This document shows positions 16,096 to 23,814 of a stretch of DNA of 64,000 nt, one piece after another. The stretch covers positions 62,001 through 126,000 of the forward strand of contig NZ_SZQA01000010.1 in assembly GCF_005233835.1 (NCBI RefSeq), in the 5' to 3' direction. The notes under the pieces are model-generated. The model did no database searches. It was given only the letters and a program-made list of their open reading frames with translations, and was not told the DNA's origin. The position numbers and the translations under genes are program-made. This DNA is from Herbidospora galbida. Lineage in GTDB: Bacteria; Actinomycetota; Actinomycetes; Streptosporangiales; Streptosporangiaceae. How positions within the stretch are numbered: the first letter of the stretch is position 1; each line of letters begins with the position of its first letter.

Positions 16096-17883
16096 ATGCC
16101 CAAGCACCTGTCCTCGGCACTCTCCGTCGTCCTCTGTGCCGTGCTCGCCGCCACGGCGCTCGTCGTGACCCGGCCTGCCGCCGCGGAGACGGGCGGATTC
16201 GACTTCACCCGGGCACAGGTCGCCGCCGTGGGGCTGCGGGTGCCGTGGGGCATGGCCTTCCTCCCCGACGGCAGCGCCCTCGTCTCCGAACGCGACACCG
16301 CGATCCTGGCGCGGGTGCGTCCCGGCACCTCGCCCGTACCGGTGGCCACGGTCCCGAACGTGCACCACGGAGGCGAGGGGGGCCTGCTCGGCATCGCGCT
16401 CTCTCCCACGTTCGCGCAGGACCAGTACGTCTACGCGTACATCAGCTCCGCCTCAGACAACAGGGTGGTCCGGTTCCGGCTCAGCGCTCCGCACGTCCAG
16501 CAGGTGATCCTCGCCGGCATCCCCCGGGGCCAGACCCGCAACGGCGGGCGCATCGCGTTCGGCCCCGACGGCATGCTGTACGTGGCCACGGGCGACGCGG
16601 GCTACCCCGCGCACGCCCAGAGCACGAACCTCGGCGGCAAGATCCTGCGCATCACCCGCGACGGCGCGGTCCCCACGGACAACCCGTTCGCCGGCTCACC
16701 GGTCTACAGCTACGGCCACAGCAACGTGCAGGGGCTCGCCTGGGACGAGGCCGGCCGGCTGTACGCCACGGAATTCGGTCAGAACTCCACAGACGAGATC
16801 AACTTCATTCGCCCGGGCCACAACTACGGCTGGCCCGCCTGCGAGGGCCCGTGCAGCAGCCCGAGCTTCACGAACCCCCTGGTGACCTGGAGCGCCACCG
16901 AGGCGTCCCCCAGCGGCCTGGCGTACGCCAACAACACGCTCTTCGCCGCGGCCCTGGCCGGTAAGCGCCTGTGGACGGTGCCGGTCAGCGGCGGCACCAT
17001 GGTGGGCACTCCGGTGGCCGAACTGCGGGAACAGCCGGGACGGCTGCGCACCGTGGCGCTCGGCCCGGACGGCTGGCTCTGGGTGGCGACGAGCAACCGC
17101 GACGGCAGGGGCACGGTTCGCCCCGGCGACGACTTGATCATCCGCATCCCGCCCGCCGGCCCGTCCGGCCCGTCACCATCCGGCCCGGGGGTCTCCCCGT
17201 CGGCCGGCCCGTCACCCTCGCCGGGCGGCCCCTCCCCGTGCCCCTCTCCCGCGCCCAGCCCTTCACCGTCGGCGTCGCCCAGCCCGTCGGCGTCCCCCAG
17301 CGCCTCTCCCGCGCCCAGCCCTTCACCGTCGGCGTCGCCCAGCCCGTCGGCGTCCCCCAGCGCCTCTCCCTCGCCCAGCGCATCACCATCGCCCAGCCCT
17401 TCGCCGTCGCCCAGCCCTTCGCCGTCGCCCAGCCCTTCGCCGTCGCCGAGCCCATCACCCAGCCCATCACCATGCCCCTCGCCGTCGCCCAGCCCTTCGC
17501 CCTCGCCCAGCCCATCACCGTCGCCTAGCCCATCACCGTCGCCCAGCGCGTCACCGTCGCCCAGTCCGTCGCCGTCGCCCAGCGGTACGCGCTCCTGCGA
17601 AGCGACGATCCGGTTCTTTCTGCAGTGGACGACGGCCTCGTGGGGCGAACTGACGGTGCGCAACACCGGAACGTTGCCCATCACCTCGTGGACGGTCACC
17701 TTCAAGGTTCCCAACGGGCTGAGCTACCTGCAGTTGAACGGCTACCACCTGCCAGGCGCCACGGTGACCGTCACCCAGAACGGCGTACTGCTGCCGGGCA
17801 ATTCGGTGACGGTGCCATTCCCGGTCGGCTGGTCCGGCGGCAATGTCGCGAGTCCGTCGCCCATCACCTGCACGGCCAGATGA
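16096..17883 (+). CDS. Secreted PQQ-type aldose/sorbosone dehydrogenase with CBM2
   Basis: A 595-residue exported protein. The signal peptide (1-30) ends RPAAA. The glucose/sorbosone-dehydrogenase β-propeller (about 35-350) shows VPWGMAFLPDGSALVSERD, GGEGGLLGIALSP, YVATGDAG, YSYGHSNVQGLAW and NYGWPACEGP, close to soluble aldose dehydrogenases (YliI/Asd type). A very long Ser/Pro/Ala linker (about 355-496) leads to a C-terminal family-2 cellulose/chitin-binding module (about 500-595) with paired Cys and conserved Trp. Extracellular oxidation of sugars at a polysaccharide surface is inferred. It lies after the sugar operon terminator, so it has its own promoter, probably near the GAAAGTTTC element. 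Confidence 0.88.
   Translation: MPKHLSSALSVVLCAVLAATALVVTRPAAAETGGFDFTRAQVAAVGLRVPWGMAFLPDGSALVSERDTAILARVRPGTSPVPVATVPNVHHGGEGGLLGIALSPTFAQDQYVYAYISSASDNRVVRFRLSAPHVQQVILAGIPRGQTRNGGRIAFGPDGMLYVATGDAGYPAHAQSTNLGGKILRITRDGAVPTDNPFAGSPVYSYGHSNVQGLAWDEAGRLYATEFGQNSTDEINFIRPGHNYGWPACEGPCSSPSFTNPLVTWSATEASPSGLAYANNTLFAAALAGKRLWTVPVSGGTMVGTPVAELREQPGRLRTVALGPDGWLWVATSNRDGRGTVRPGDDLIIRIPPAGPSGPSPSGPGVSPSAGPSPSPGGPSPCPSPAPSPSPSASPSPSASPSASPAPSPSPSASPSPSASPSASPSPSASPSPSPSPSPSPSPSPSPSPSPSPSPSPSPCPSPSPSPSPSPSPSPSPSPSPSPSASPSPSPSPSPSGTRSCEATIRFFLQWTTASWGELTVRNTGTLPITSWTVTFKVPNGLSYLQLNGYHLPGATVTVTQNGVLLPGNSVTVPFPVGWSGGNVASPSPITCTAR
17160..17583 (+). repeat. Low-complexity Ser-Pro linker repeat with exact 60-bp duplication
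   Basis: This stretch codes for an (SP)n/(SPSA)n linker. Within it two exact 60-bp copies lie head to tail at 17251-17310 and 17311-17370. Copy number is likely to vary by slippage, and the stretch is prone to assembly error. It links the dehydrogenase propeller to the CBM2. Confidence 0.85.
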
Positions 17884-18115
17884 CGCCTCGGCCACGGATC
17901 AAGGCGGGGCCGACGCCCCCGATCACTTCTGGATGCGCCGAAGGTGTGCTGCGCCGCCCCGTCCACGAGGAGATCGTGAGCACCCCTCCCGCTGACGCGC
18001 GGGCGGCGCCGGCGTGTCAACGAGCATCCCACCCGCGAAGGCGAGCTCCACTCCCAAGGCGTGTTCGTCCAGGCCCGGACGCGGCCTCGCAAATCCCCCG
18101 GACCACTATGGAGTC

Positions 18116-18943
18116 ATGTCTACTCACGTGACTCTCAACACCGGGCACTCCATGCCCCTCGTCGGACTTGGCACTTACCCCCTCCAGGGCCGGACGGCCA
18201 TCGACGCCGTGCTCACCGCGGTCGATGCCGGATATCGGCTGCTCGACACGGCCGCCAGTTATGGGAACGAGGCCGCTGTCGGGGCCGGGGTGCGCGAGTC
18301 GGGGTTGCCGCGGAAGGACTTCTTCGTCACGACCAAGCTTCGCGGAGAGGATCATGGGGCCGCCAAGGCGCGGGCCGCGATCGAAGGGTCGTTGGAGCGG
18401 CTCGGGCTCGACTATGTCGATCTCTATCTCATCCACTGGCCGCTGCCCCGGCTCGGGCTCTACGTCGAGACCTATGCCGCGTTGCTGGAACTGGCGCGGG
18501 AGGGGCTCATCCGATCGGTGGGGGTGTCCAACTTCACGCCTGAGCATCTCGACGCCGTGGTCAAGGAGACCGGGGTCCATCCCGCCGTCAATCAACGGCA
18601 GGTGTCGCCGACCCACGCCCAGGCAGCGCTCGTCGACGCCCCGCAGGGCGATCCGACGGTGCTGCAGGCCTGGAGTCCGCTGGAGCGGAACACGGGCGTT
18701 CTGGAGCACCCGGTGATCGTCGAGATCGCCCGGCGGGTGGGGAAGGCCCCCTCGCAGGTGGTGTTGCGGTGGCTGCTCGACCGGGGGATCGGCGTGGTGC
18801 CGAAGTCGGGGGACCCGGGACGGCAGCGGGAGAACATCGACGTGTTCGACTTCCGCCTCGACGCCGCCGACGTCGCGGCGATCACCGCGCTCGACACGGG
18901 GAAGCCGGTCAGGCTCGACCCCGACACCCACGAGGAGTTCTAG
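18116..18943 (+). CDS. Aldo/keto reductase
   Basis: A 275-residue AKR5-like TIM-barrel reductase (2,5-diketo-gluconate reductase type). The catalytic tetrad is visible as Asp and Tyr in LLDTAASYGNE, Lys in TTKLRGE and His in LIHWP. VVPKSGDPGRQRENIDVFDF is the NADPH-binding segment. The normally invariant VNQVEFHP is NQRQVSPTH here, which may alter the substrate pocket. ATG at 18116 is chosen with ATGGAG before it. The stop shares CTAG with the convergent SnoaL-like gene. Confidence 0.9.
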   Translation: MSTHVTLNTGHSMPLVGLGTYPLQGRTAIDAVLTAVDAGYRLLDTAASYGNEAAVGAGVRESGLPRKDFFVTTKLRGEDHGAAKARAAIEGSLERLGLDYVDLYLIHWPLPRLGLYVETYAALLELAREGLIRSVGVSNFTPEHLDAVVKETGVHPAVNQRQVSPTHAQAALVDAPQGDPTVLQAWSPLERNTGVLEHPVIVEIARRVGKAPSQVVLRWLLDRGIGVVPKSGDPGRQRENIDVFDFRLDAADVAAITALDTGKPVRLDPDTHEEF

Positions 18944-19323
18944 GTCGTCACGACCGACCCCTGGGGCGCGTAGAGGGGGGCCAAGTCGACGAAGACGCGG
19001 TAGTCGGTGATCAGGCCGTCGTCGCCCACGGTCCAGATCGACACCGCCACGACGCCGGTCTCCCCGCCGTCGAGTCTCGTGTACGTCACCTCGGTCTCCG
19101 CGACCACGTCGGCGCCCGTCTCCCAGGTGCGGACGATGCGGTGGCGGAGGCCGCCGATGGTGGAGAAGAAGCCCCGCAGCCCCGCCGCGATCGCCTCGCG
19201 GCCCTTGTTGGGGGCGGCGTTGCCGAACCGCAGGGTGGCGTCCTCGGCCAGGAGCTTGACGAACTCGTCGGGGTCGAAGGTGTCGACCACGTCGAAGACG
19301 CGTCGTGCCGCATCGTCGGACAT
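18940..19323 (-). CDS. SnoaL/NTF2-like protein
   Basis: A 127-residue cone-shaped NTF2-like fold protein (SnoaL-like). It has the usual DTFDPDEFVKLLAEDATLRFGN opening and IVRTWETGADVVAETEVTYTR β-strands. Members are polyketide cyclases, limonene-epoxide hydrolase relatives or ligand-binding proteins; no catalytic residue can be assigned. ATG at 19323 is chosen over an earlier in-frame start because GGGAGA lies six bases before it. It is convergent with the aldo/keto reductase (4-base overlap). Confidence 0.75.
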   Translation of the reverse strand: MSDDAARRVFDVVDTFDPDEFVKLLAEDATLRFGNAAPNKGREAIAAGLRGFFSTIGGLRHRIVRTWETGADVVAETEVTYTRLDGGETGVVAVSIWTVGDDGLITDYRVFVDLAPLYAPQGSVVTT

Positions 19324-19422
19324 ACCGATCTCCCTCACGCGATCGACAGCACTGAGGGGGACGATACGGAGCCGACCGTCCTGAGGCGTATGCGCCGAAA
19401 CGATATACTTCGATCATCATTT

Positions 19423-19452
19423 GCCTCCCCGGTCCGCCGGGGAGGCTTTTTT
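19423..19452 (+). terminator. Intrinsic terminator in the leader of the GNAT gene
   Basis: GCCTCCCCGG (19423-19432), a TCCG loop, CCGGGGAGGC (19437-19446) and TTTTTT form a textbook intrinsic terminator. It points toward the GNAT gene that starts 19 bases later. The only plus-strand sequence upstream is a possible promoter (TATACT at 19404-19409), so it looks like a leader attenuator rather than the end of a gene. Confidence 0.75.
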
Positions 19453-19470
19453 CATGCCCGGAGGAGAGCC

Positions 19471-19962
19471 ATGCACGACGTCAGAGTCCGCCCCGCCACC
19501 GCCGACGACCGGCCCGCGGTCGAGCGGCTCTGGCTGCTGTTCCGGCATGACCTGTCGGAGTTCACCGGCGGCCTGCCCAACCCCGACGGCACCTACCGCA
19601 GCGAACGCCTGCACGCCGCCTTCACCGACCCCGACTGGGCCGCCTACCTCGTGACGGGCGAGGGCAGCCCGCTCGGGTTCGCCTTCGTCCGCGCGCTCGG
19701 CGGTCCCGTCCGGGTGCTCAACAGCTTCTTCGTCGTACGCGCCGCGCGGCGCTCCGGCGTCGGCCTGCGCGCCGTGGCCGACGTCGTCACCCGGCACCCG
19801 GGCCCCTGGGACGTCGCCTTCCAGGACGTCAACCTTCCCGCCGTCCGCTTCTGGCGCCGCGCGGCCACCGAGGTGGCCGGGCAGGCCTGGACCGAGGAGC
19901 GACGGCCGGTGCCCGGCCGCCCCGACCTTCCGCCCGACGTCTGGATCTCGTTCGACGTCTAG
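19471..19962 (+). CDS. GNAT-family N-acetyltransferase
   Basis: A 163-residue GCN5-related acetyltransferase-like protein. It begins MHDVRVRPATADDRPAVERLW, and VLNSFFVVRAARRSGVGLRAV is the acetyl-CoA-binding β4-α3 segment, although the usual (R/Q)xxGxG/A is degenerate. GAGGAGAG precedes the ATG. The leader contains a full intrinsic terminator. The substrate is unknown. Confidence 0.75.
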   Translation: MHDVRVRPATADDRPAVERLWLLFRHDLSEFTGGLPNPDGTYRSERLHAAFTDPDWAAYLVTGEGSPLGFAFVRALGGPVRVLNSFFVVRAARRSGVGLRAVADVVTRHPGPWDVAFQDVNLPAVRFWRRAATEVAGQAWTEERRPVPGRPDLPPDVWISFDV

Positions 19963-20045
19963 ACCGCCGCGGCCCTTTTCACGCCCGTACGGCGGGATGA
20001 TGGCCGGACCGACGATCAAGCGACGAGGGACGGTGGTCCAGCGCG

Positions 20046-20315
20046 ATGGCTTCCCGCTTCGGCAGGCTCCCCGACGGATGGACCCTGGCACGTGTCGCCC
20101 AGGTCGCCATGGCCGAGGACGCCGCACTGATGCCGCTCCACACGCCGGTCCTCCTGGACGGCACCCCCGTCCAGCCGTCGTTGATCATCCAGGTCGGCGG
20201 ACTGTGCGTGGTGCGTGAAGACGGCTACCTCGTGGGAGGCATGGACGACTCGGGCGTCATCTCCTGCTGGGCCTCCTACGGCGACGACCTGGCGGACGTG
20301 CTGCGGGGGCTCTGA
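20046..20315 (+). CDS. Small hypothetical protein (89 aa)
   Basis: An 89-residue protein without a recognised family. It has PDGWTLARVAQVAMAEDAALMP followed by β-strand-like hydrophobic patches and ends DDLADVLRGL. It is soluble, with no signal or membrane segment. The ATG lacks a clear ribosome site, so the start is uncertain. It fills the gap between the GNAT gene and the convergent alcohol dehydrogenase. Confidence 0.5.
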   Translation: MASRFGRLPDGWTLARVAQVAMAEDAALMPLHTPVLLDGTPVQPSLIIQVGGLCVVREDGYLVGGMDDSGVISCWASYGDDLADVLRGL

Positions 20316-20332
20316 CCGGCCGTGGTGGGCGG

Positions 20333-21415
20333 TTACAGCAGGACGATCTGGCGCAGTACCTCGCCGCCGCGCAGGGCCGTCACCGCGTCGTTCAGGTCGG
20401 TCAGCTGGATGCGGGAGCTGATCATGCTCTCCAGGTCGAGCTTGCCGGCCTTGTACAGCCCCGCGAAGAACGGGAAGTCGCGGCGGACGTCGCTGCCCCC
20501 GTACAGGGAGCTGAGGAGGTTCTTGCCGTCGAACAGGAGGCTGAAGGCGTTGAGGGGGACCATGTCGTCCATCGCGCCGGCGCCCACCACGATCACGTCG
20601 CCGCCGCGCCGGGTCGCCTGCCAGGCGGTCATGATGGCCTGGGACTTGCCGACGACCTCGAAGCCGTAGTCGAAGCCCTGGCCGCCGGTCAGCGTGCCGA
20701 TGGCGTCCATGAGCTGGTCGGGGGTGCAGGCGTGGGTGGCGCCGACCTTCTTGGCCAGTTCGTGCTTGGACTCCAGGGGGTCGATCGCCAGGATCGTGGT
20801 CGCGCCGGAGATGCGGGCGCCCTGGATCACCGACAGGCCCACGCCGCCGCAGCCGACCACGGCCACCGACGTGCCGGGGCGGACCTTGGCGGTGTTCAGC
20901 GCGGCGCCCACGCCCGTGGTGATGCCGCAGCCGATCAGGGCCGCCATCTCGAACGGGACGTCGGCGTCGACCTTGATCGCGCCGCCGGCCGGGACCACGA
21001 TCTCCTCAGCCCAGGTGCCGCAGCCGGCCATGCCGAAGGCGGGCTTGTCGCCGTCGAACTTGAAGCCGGGCTCGGTGAAGCCGCGGACGACCGAGGTCAT
21101 GCACAGGTGCGGCTGGCCGTGGGAGCAGCTCGGGCACGACCCGCACGCCGGGGTCCAGTTGATGATCACGTGGTCCCCGGGCGCGACGCTCGTCACGTGG
21201 TCGCCGACCTCGACGACCTCACCGGCCCCCTCGTGGCCCGGCACCAGGGGCGCGGGCTGAGGGAGCACCCCCGAGATGGCCGACAGGTCCGAGTGGCAGA
21301 CGCCGGTCGCCCTGATCCGGACCCGGACGTCCGAAGGGCCGACCGGGATGAGGGTCAGGTCGTCGCGGATGTCGAGCTTGTCCGCGCCGATGGTGTGCAG
21401 CAGAGCGCCGCGCAT
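20333..21415 (-). CDS. Zn-dependent alcohol dehydrogenase (MDR)
   Basis: A 360-residue medium-chain alcohol dehydrogenase of the class-III/NDMA-dependent type. The catalytic Zn site is seen as GVCHSD and PGHEGAGEV, the structural Zn site as the four-Cys CGSCPSCSHGQPHLC, and the NAD site as VVGCGGVGLSV. ATG follows GGAGG. It is the last gene of a PPOX-ferredoxin-ADH operon whose promoter carries a KstR-type box. Oxidation of a sterol- or lipid-derived alcohol is inferred, possibly with an unusual electron acceptor given the adjacent ferredoxin. Confidence 0.9.
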   Translation of the reverse strand: MRGALLHTIGADKLDIRDDLTLIPVGPSDVRVRIRATGVCHSDLSAISGVLPQPAPLVPGHEGAGEVVEVGDHVTSVAPGDHVIINWTPACGSCPSCSHGQPHLCMTSVVRGFTEPGFKFDGDKPAFGMAGCGTWAEEIVVPAGGAIKVDADVPFEMAALIGCGITTGVGAALNTAKVRPGTSVAVVGCGGVGLSVIQGARISGATTILAIDPLESKHELAKKVGATHACTPDQLMDAIGTLTGGQGFDYGFEVVGKSQAIMTAWQATRRGGDVIVVGAGAMDDMVPLNAFSLLFDGKNLLSSLYGGSDVRRDFPFFAGLYKAGKLDLESMISSRIQLTDLNDAVTALRGGEVLRQIVLL

Positions 21416-21433
21416 GGGAACCTCCGGTGGTTT

Positions 21434-21631
21434 TTACTCTTCTTCGAGCGAAAGTGCCGCCTTCGGGCATGACCGGACCGCGTGCCTGACCCGGTCGAGC
21501 ATGTCGGCGGGGGGTTCTTCCAGCAGAACGTGCAGGTTGTCGTCGTCGTCGAGGTCGAACACGTCGGGGGCCAGGCCCACGCAGACCCCGTTGGCCTCAC
21601 AGACGAGGTAGTCGACAATGACCTTCGGCAT
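21434..21631 (-). CDS. Small [3Fe-4S]-type ferredoxin
   Basis: A 65-residue acidic ferredoxin. Cluster ligands are Cys11 and Cys17 (CEANGVC) and Cys55 (RSCPKAAL); the second Cys of a 4Fe site is absent, as in the 3Fe-4S ferredoxins that feed actinobacterial P450s. Start and stop overlap the PPOX gene by one base (TGATG), and the alcohol dehydrogenase follows after 18 bases. A P450 with the same type of operator lies at 27272-28474, a plausible partner. Confidence 0.9.
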   Translation of the reverse strand: MPKVIVDYLVCEANGVCVGLAPDVFDLDDDDNLHVLLEEPPADMLDRVRHAVRSCPKAALSLEEE

Positions 21632-22083
21632 CAGGAGCTCCCGTGCAGTTTGCGGTGATCCCAGGAGACTACGCGCCCCGGCTCGACGATGTAGGCGACG
21701 CGCTTGCGTCCGGTGAGCTCCACCATCGGGCGCATCGGTTCGGGGTCCTGGCCGGTCATCCTGGCCGTGATGCGCATGCCGGCGTCCATCACGTCGTCGT
21801 AGGGGAGCGCGGTGCCGTAGATCGTCGCGCCGCGCAGGTCGCCGTAGTCGTCGCCCACTTCGACCAGGCAGGTCACCCGGGGGTCGCGGTCGATGTTGCG
21901 GGACTTCTGCGCCTTGGCGTAGGTCCAGAAGATCAGCCGGCCGTCGTCGGACAGCCCGTAGAACATGGTCACCAGATGGGGCGTGCCGTCCTGGTTGATC
22001 GTGGCGAGCTGGAGTTTGCGGCCCTCTTTCAGCAGGGTGGCCACCTCTTCGCCGGTCATCACGATCCGCGCGCGCTGGTTCAC
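21631..22083 (-). CDS. PPOX-class (FMN/F420-binding split-barrel) protein
   Basis: A 150-residue pyridoxamine-5'-phosphate-oxidase-like split-barrel protein (LATINQDGTPHLVTMFYGL, then FWTYAKAQKSRNIDRDPRVTCLVE). Relatives bind FMN or F420 and reduce diverse substrates. GTG at 22083 is preferred because the QRAR-I-V-MT-EE lead-in is conserved in the family and a TACTTC -10-like hexamer lies five bases before it. ATG at 22059 is an alternative. The promoter overlaps a KstR-type 14-mer. It is translationally coupled to the ferredoxin. Confidence 0.8.
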   Translation of the reverse strand: MNQRARIVMTGEEVATLLKEGRKLQLATINQDGTPHLVTMFYGLSDDGRLIFWTYAKAQKSRNIDRDPRVTCLVEVGDDYGDLRGATIYGTALPYDDVMDAGMRITARMTGQDPEPMRPMVELTGRKRVAYIVEPGRVVSWDHRKLHGSS

Positions 22084-22092
22084 GACCAGAAG

Positions 22093-22106
22093 TAGAACAC
22101 GTTGCA
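22093..22106. promoter_or_regulatory. KstR-type operator (PPOX operon / methyltransferase)
   Basis: TAGAACACGTTGCA fits the KstR consensus TNNAACNNGTTNNA at every fixed position. It lies between the divergent PPOX operon and methyltransferase gene and covers the inferred -10 of the former. Confidence 0.6.
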
Positions 22107-22135
22107 TCTACGTGGACAAGGGTAGTCTCGGGCGG

Positions 22136-22765
22136 GTGACACACCCTCCGATGCCGGCACTTTTGCGGCACACCGCCGAGCGGGCCAAAGGTTTCATGCC
22201 CCCAGACGAGGGCCAGGCTCTCTACGAGCTCGGTTGCCTGTACGGCTCCCGCGGCCCCATGGCCGAGATCGGCTCCTACTGCGGCAAGTCGGCCGTCTAC
22301 CTGGGCGCCGCCGCCCGGGAGGCCGGCACGGTGCTGTTCACGGTCGACCACCACCGGGGCTCGGAGGAGATCCAGCCCGGCTGGGCCCACCACGACCCCA
22401 CCCTGGTCGACCCCCGCTTCGGCCGGATGGACTCGCTGCCCTTCTTCCGCACCACCATCGCCACGGCCGACCTCGAAGACGTCGTCGTCGCGGTCGTCGG
22501 CGCGTCGGCGACCGTGGCGGGGCACTGGCACACCCCCCTCGGCCTGCTGTTCGTCGACGGGGGCCACTCCGAAGACCCGGTGACCCGCGACTACGAGGGC
22601 TGGGCGCCCCACGTGGTGCCGGGGGGTGTGCTGATCTTCCATGACATCTACCCCGATCCGGCCGAGGGCGGGCAGGCGCCGTACCGGATCTACCGCAGGG
22701 CCCTCGAAGAGGGCTTCAAGGAGGTCCGGGTGACCGGCTCCCTGCGGGCCTTGGAGAAGGTCTAA
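22136..22765 (+). CDS. Class I SAM-dependent methyltransferase
   Basis: A 209-residue Methyltransf_24-type protein. Motif I is AEIGSYCGKSAVYLG near residue 44; FTVDHH and LLFVDGGHSEDPVTRDYEGW are the SAM-acidic and metal/substrate segments. GTG at 22136 is preceded by TAGTCT eight bases earlier, suggesting a leaderless transcript. ATG at 22151 is an alternative. It is divergent from the PPOX operon and convergent with the α-toroid gene (4-base overlap). The methyl acceptor is unknown; the neighbours suggest a glycan or lipid. Confidence 0.8.
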   Translation: MTHPPMPALLRHTAERAKGFMPPDEGQALYELGCLYGSRGPMAEIGSYCGKSAVYLGAAAREAGTVLFTVDHHRGSEEIQPGWAHHDPTLVDPRFGRMDSLPFFRTTIATADLEDVVVAVVGASATVAGHWHTPLGLLFVDGGHSEDPVTRDYEGWAPHVVPGGVLIFHDIYPDPAEGGQAPYRIYRRALEEGFKEVRVTGSLRALEKV

Positions 22766-23814
22766 GCGGGCGAGGCCGCCCGCTGGCAGCCGCAGTCGTC
22801 GGAGGCCCGGTCTTCGGCGAAGCCGCCCGCGTCGCGGAAGACGCCGTTGGCCGGGGTGGTGCGCGACAGCGCGTCGGCGGCGAGGATCACCGCGGCCGCC
22901 GTGTACGCCGACCGCTCGTTCGGGAAGTGGCGCTCGTTCACGAACTGCCAGCCCGTCCAGTAGCCGCCGCCGGGGTGCCGCAGGTGCTGCATCTCGGTGA
23001 AGACCTTCAGAGCGCGGTCGTCGTCGCCCACCGCGTCGAGGGTCAGCACCAGCTCGCACGACTCGGCGCCGGTCACCCACGGCTGGTCGGAGACGCAGCG
23101 GATGCCGAGGCCGGCCACCGCGAAGCGGTCCCAGTCGTCGTCGAGGCGGCGCAGCGCCCGGTCGCCCCGCAGGGCGCCGCCGAGCACGGGGTAGTACCAG
23201 TCCATCGAGAAGCGGCTCTTGTCGGCGAACGCCTCGGGATGCTCGCGCAGCACGTGGCCGAGCCGGTCGGCCGCCAGCTCCCAGTCGGGCCGGGGGTCAC
23301 CCAGGCGCTCGGCCAGCCGCACCCCGCAGCGCAGGCCCTGGTAGACCGACGAGCAGCCGGTCAGCAGCGCGTAGGAGCCCGGGGAAGCCTCCCAGACGAT
23401 CTCGCCGCGCCGGGTCTGCAGCCCGGTCACGAAGTCGAGGGCGCGGCCGACGGTCGGCCACATCTCCCGGGCGAACGCCTCGTCGCCGGTGACCAGCAGG
23501 TCGTGCCAGACCCCGACGGCCACGTAGGCCGCGTGGTTGGACTCGCCCCGGTCTTCGAGCGGCTCGCCGTTCAGGACCTTCATCGGCCACGAGCCGTCGG
23601 CCCGCTGGTGGCGCCGCAGCCACTCCCAGCCGCGCGCGGACGCCTCGCGCAGCCCGGCCGCCGTCATGGCCATCAGGCACTCGACGTGGTTCCACGCGTC
23701 GACGTGCCCCTCGGGCCACGGCACGCCCCCGTCGGGGAGCTGGACGGCGGCGATGCTGGCGGCGGTGGCGGCGATCTCGTCGCCGGTCACGACCCCGGGC
23801 ACCGCCGGGATCAT
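22762..23814 (-). CDS. α/α-toroid protein (prenyltransferase/terpene-cyclase-like repeat)
   Basis: A 350-residue protein made of α/α-barrel repeats (RRHQRADGSWPMKV, SNHAAYVAVGVWHDLL, RHPGGGYWTGWQF). Such proteins are usually annotated prenyltransferase/squalene-oxidase repeat or glycan-processing α-toroid. The DxDD of class II cyclases is not seen, so terpene cyclisation is unlikely. ATG overlaps the preceding methyltransferase stop (ATGA). A Cys-rich end (DDCGCQ) is unusual. It probably acts in the same glycan-type pathway as the adjacent glycosyltransferase. Confidence 0.65.
   Translation of the reverse strand: MIPAVPGVVTGDEIAATAASIAAVQLPDGGVPWPEGHVDAWNHVECLMAMTAAGLREASARGWEWLRRHQRADGSWPMKVLNGEPLEDRGESNHAAYVAVGVWHDLLVTGDEAFAREMWPTVGRALDFVTGLQTRRGEIVWEASPGSYALLTGCSSVYQGLRCGVRLAERLGDPRPDWELAADRLGHVLREHPEAFADKSRFSMDWYYPVLGGALRGDRALRRLDDDWDRFAVAGLGIRCVSDQPWVTGAESCELVLTLDAVGDDDRALKVFTEMQHLRHPGGGYWTGWQFVNERHFPNERSAYTAAAVILAADALSRTTPANGVFRDAGGFAEDRASDDCGCQRAASPA

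Noticed and set aside
17250-17583. CRISPR-like regular repeats
   Set aside because: The repeats keep the reading frame and encode a Ser-Pro linker between two domains; there are no unique spacers.
22762-23814. Class II terpene cyclase
   Set aside because: The repeats resemble the fold, but no DxDD motif is seen and length is about half that of squalene-hopene cyclase.
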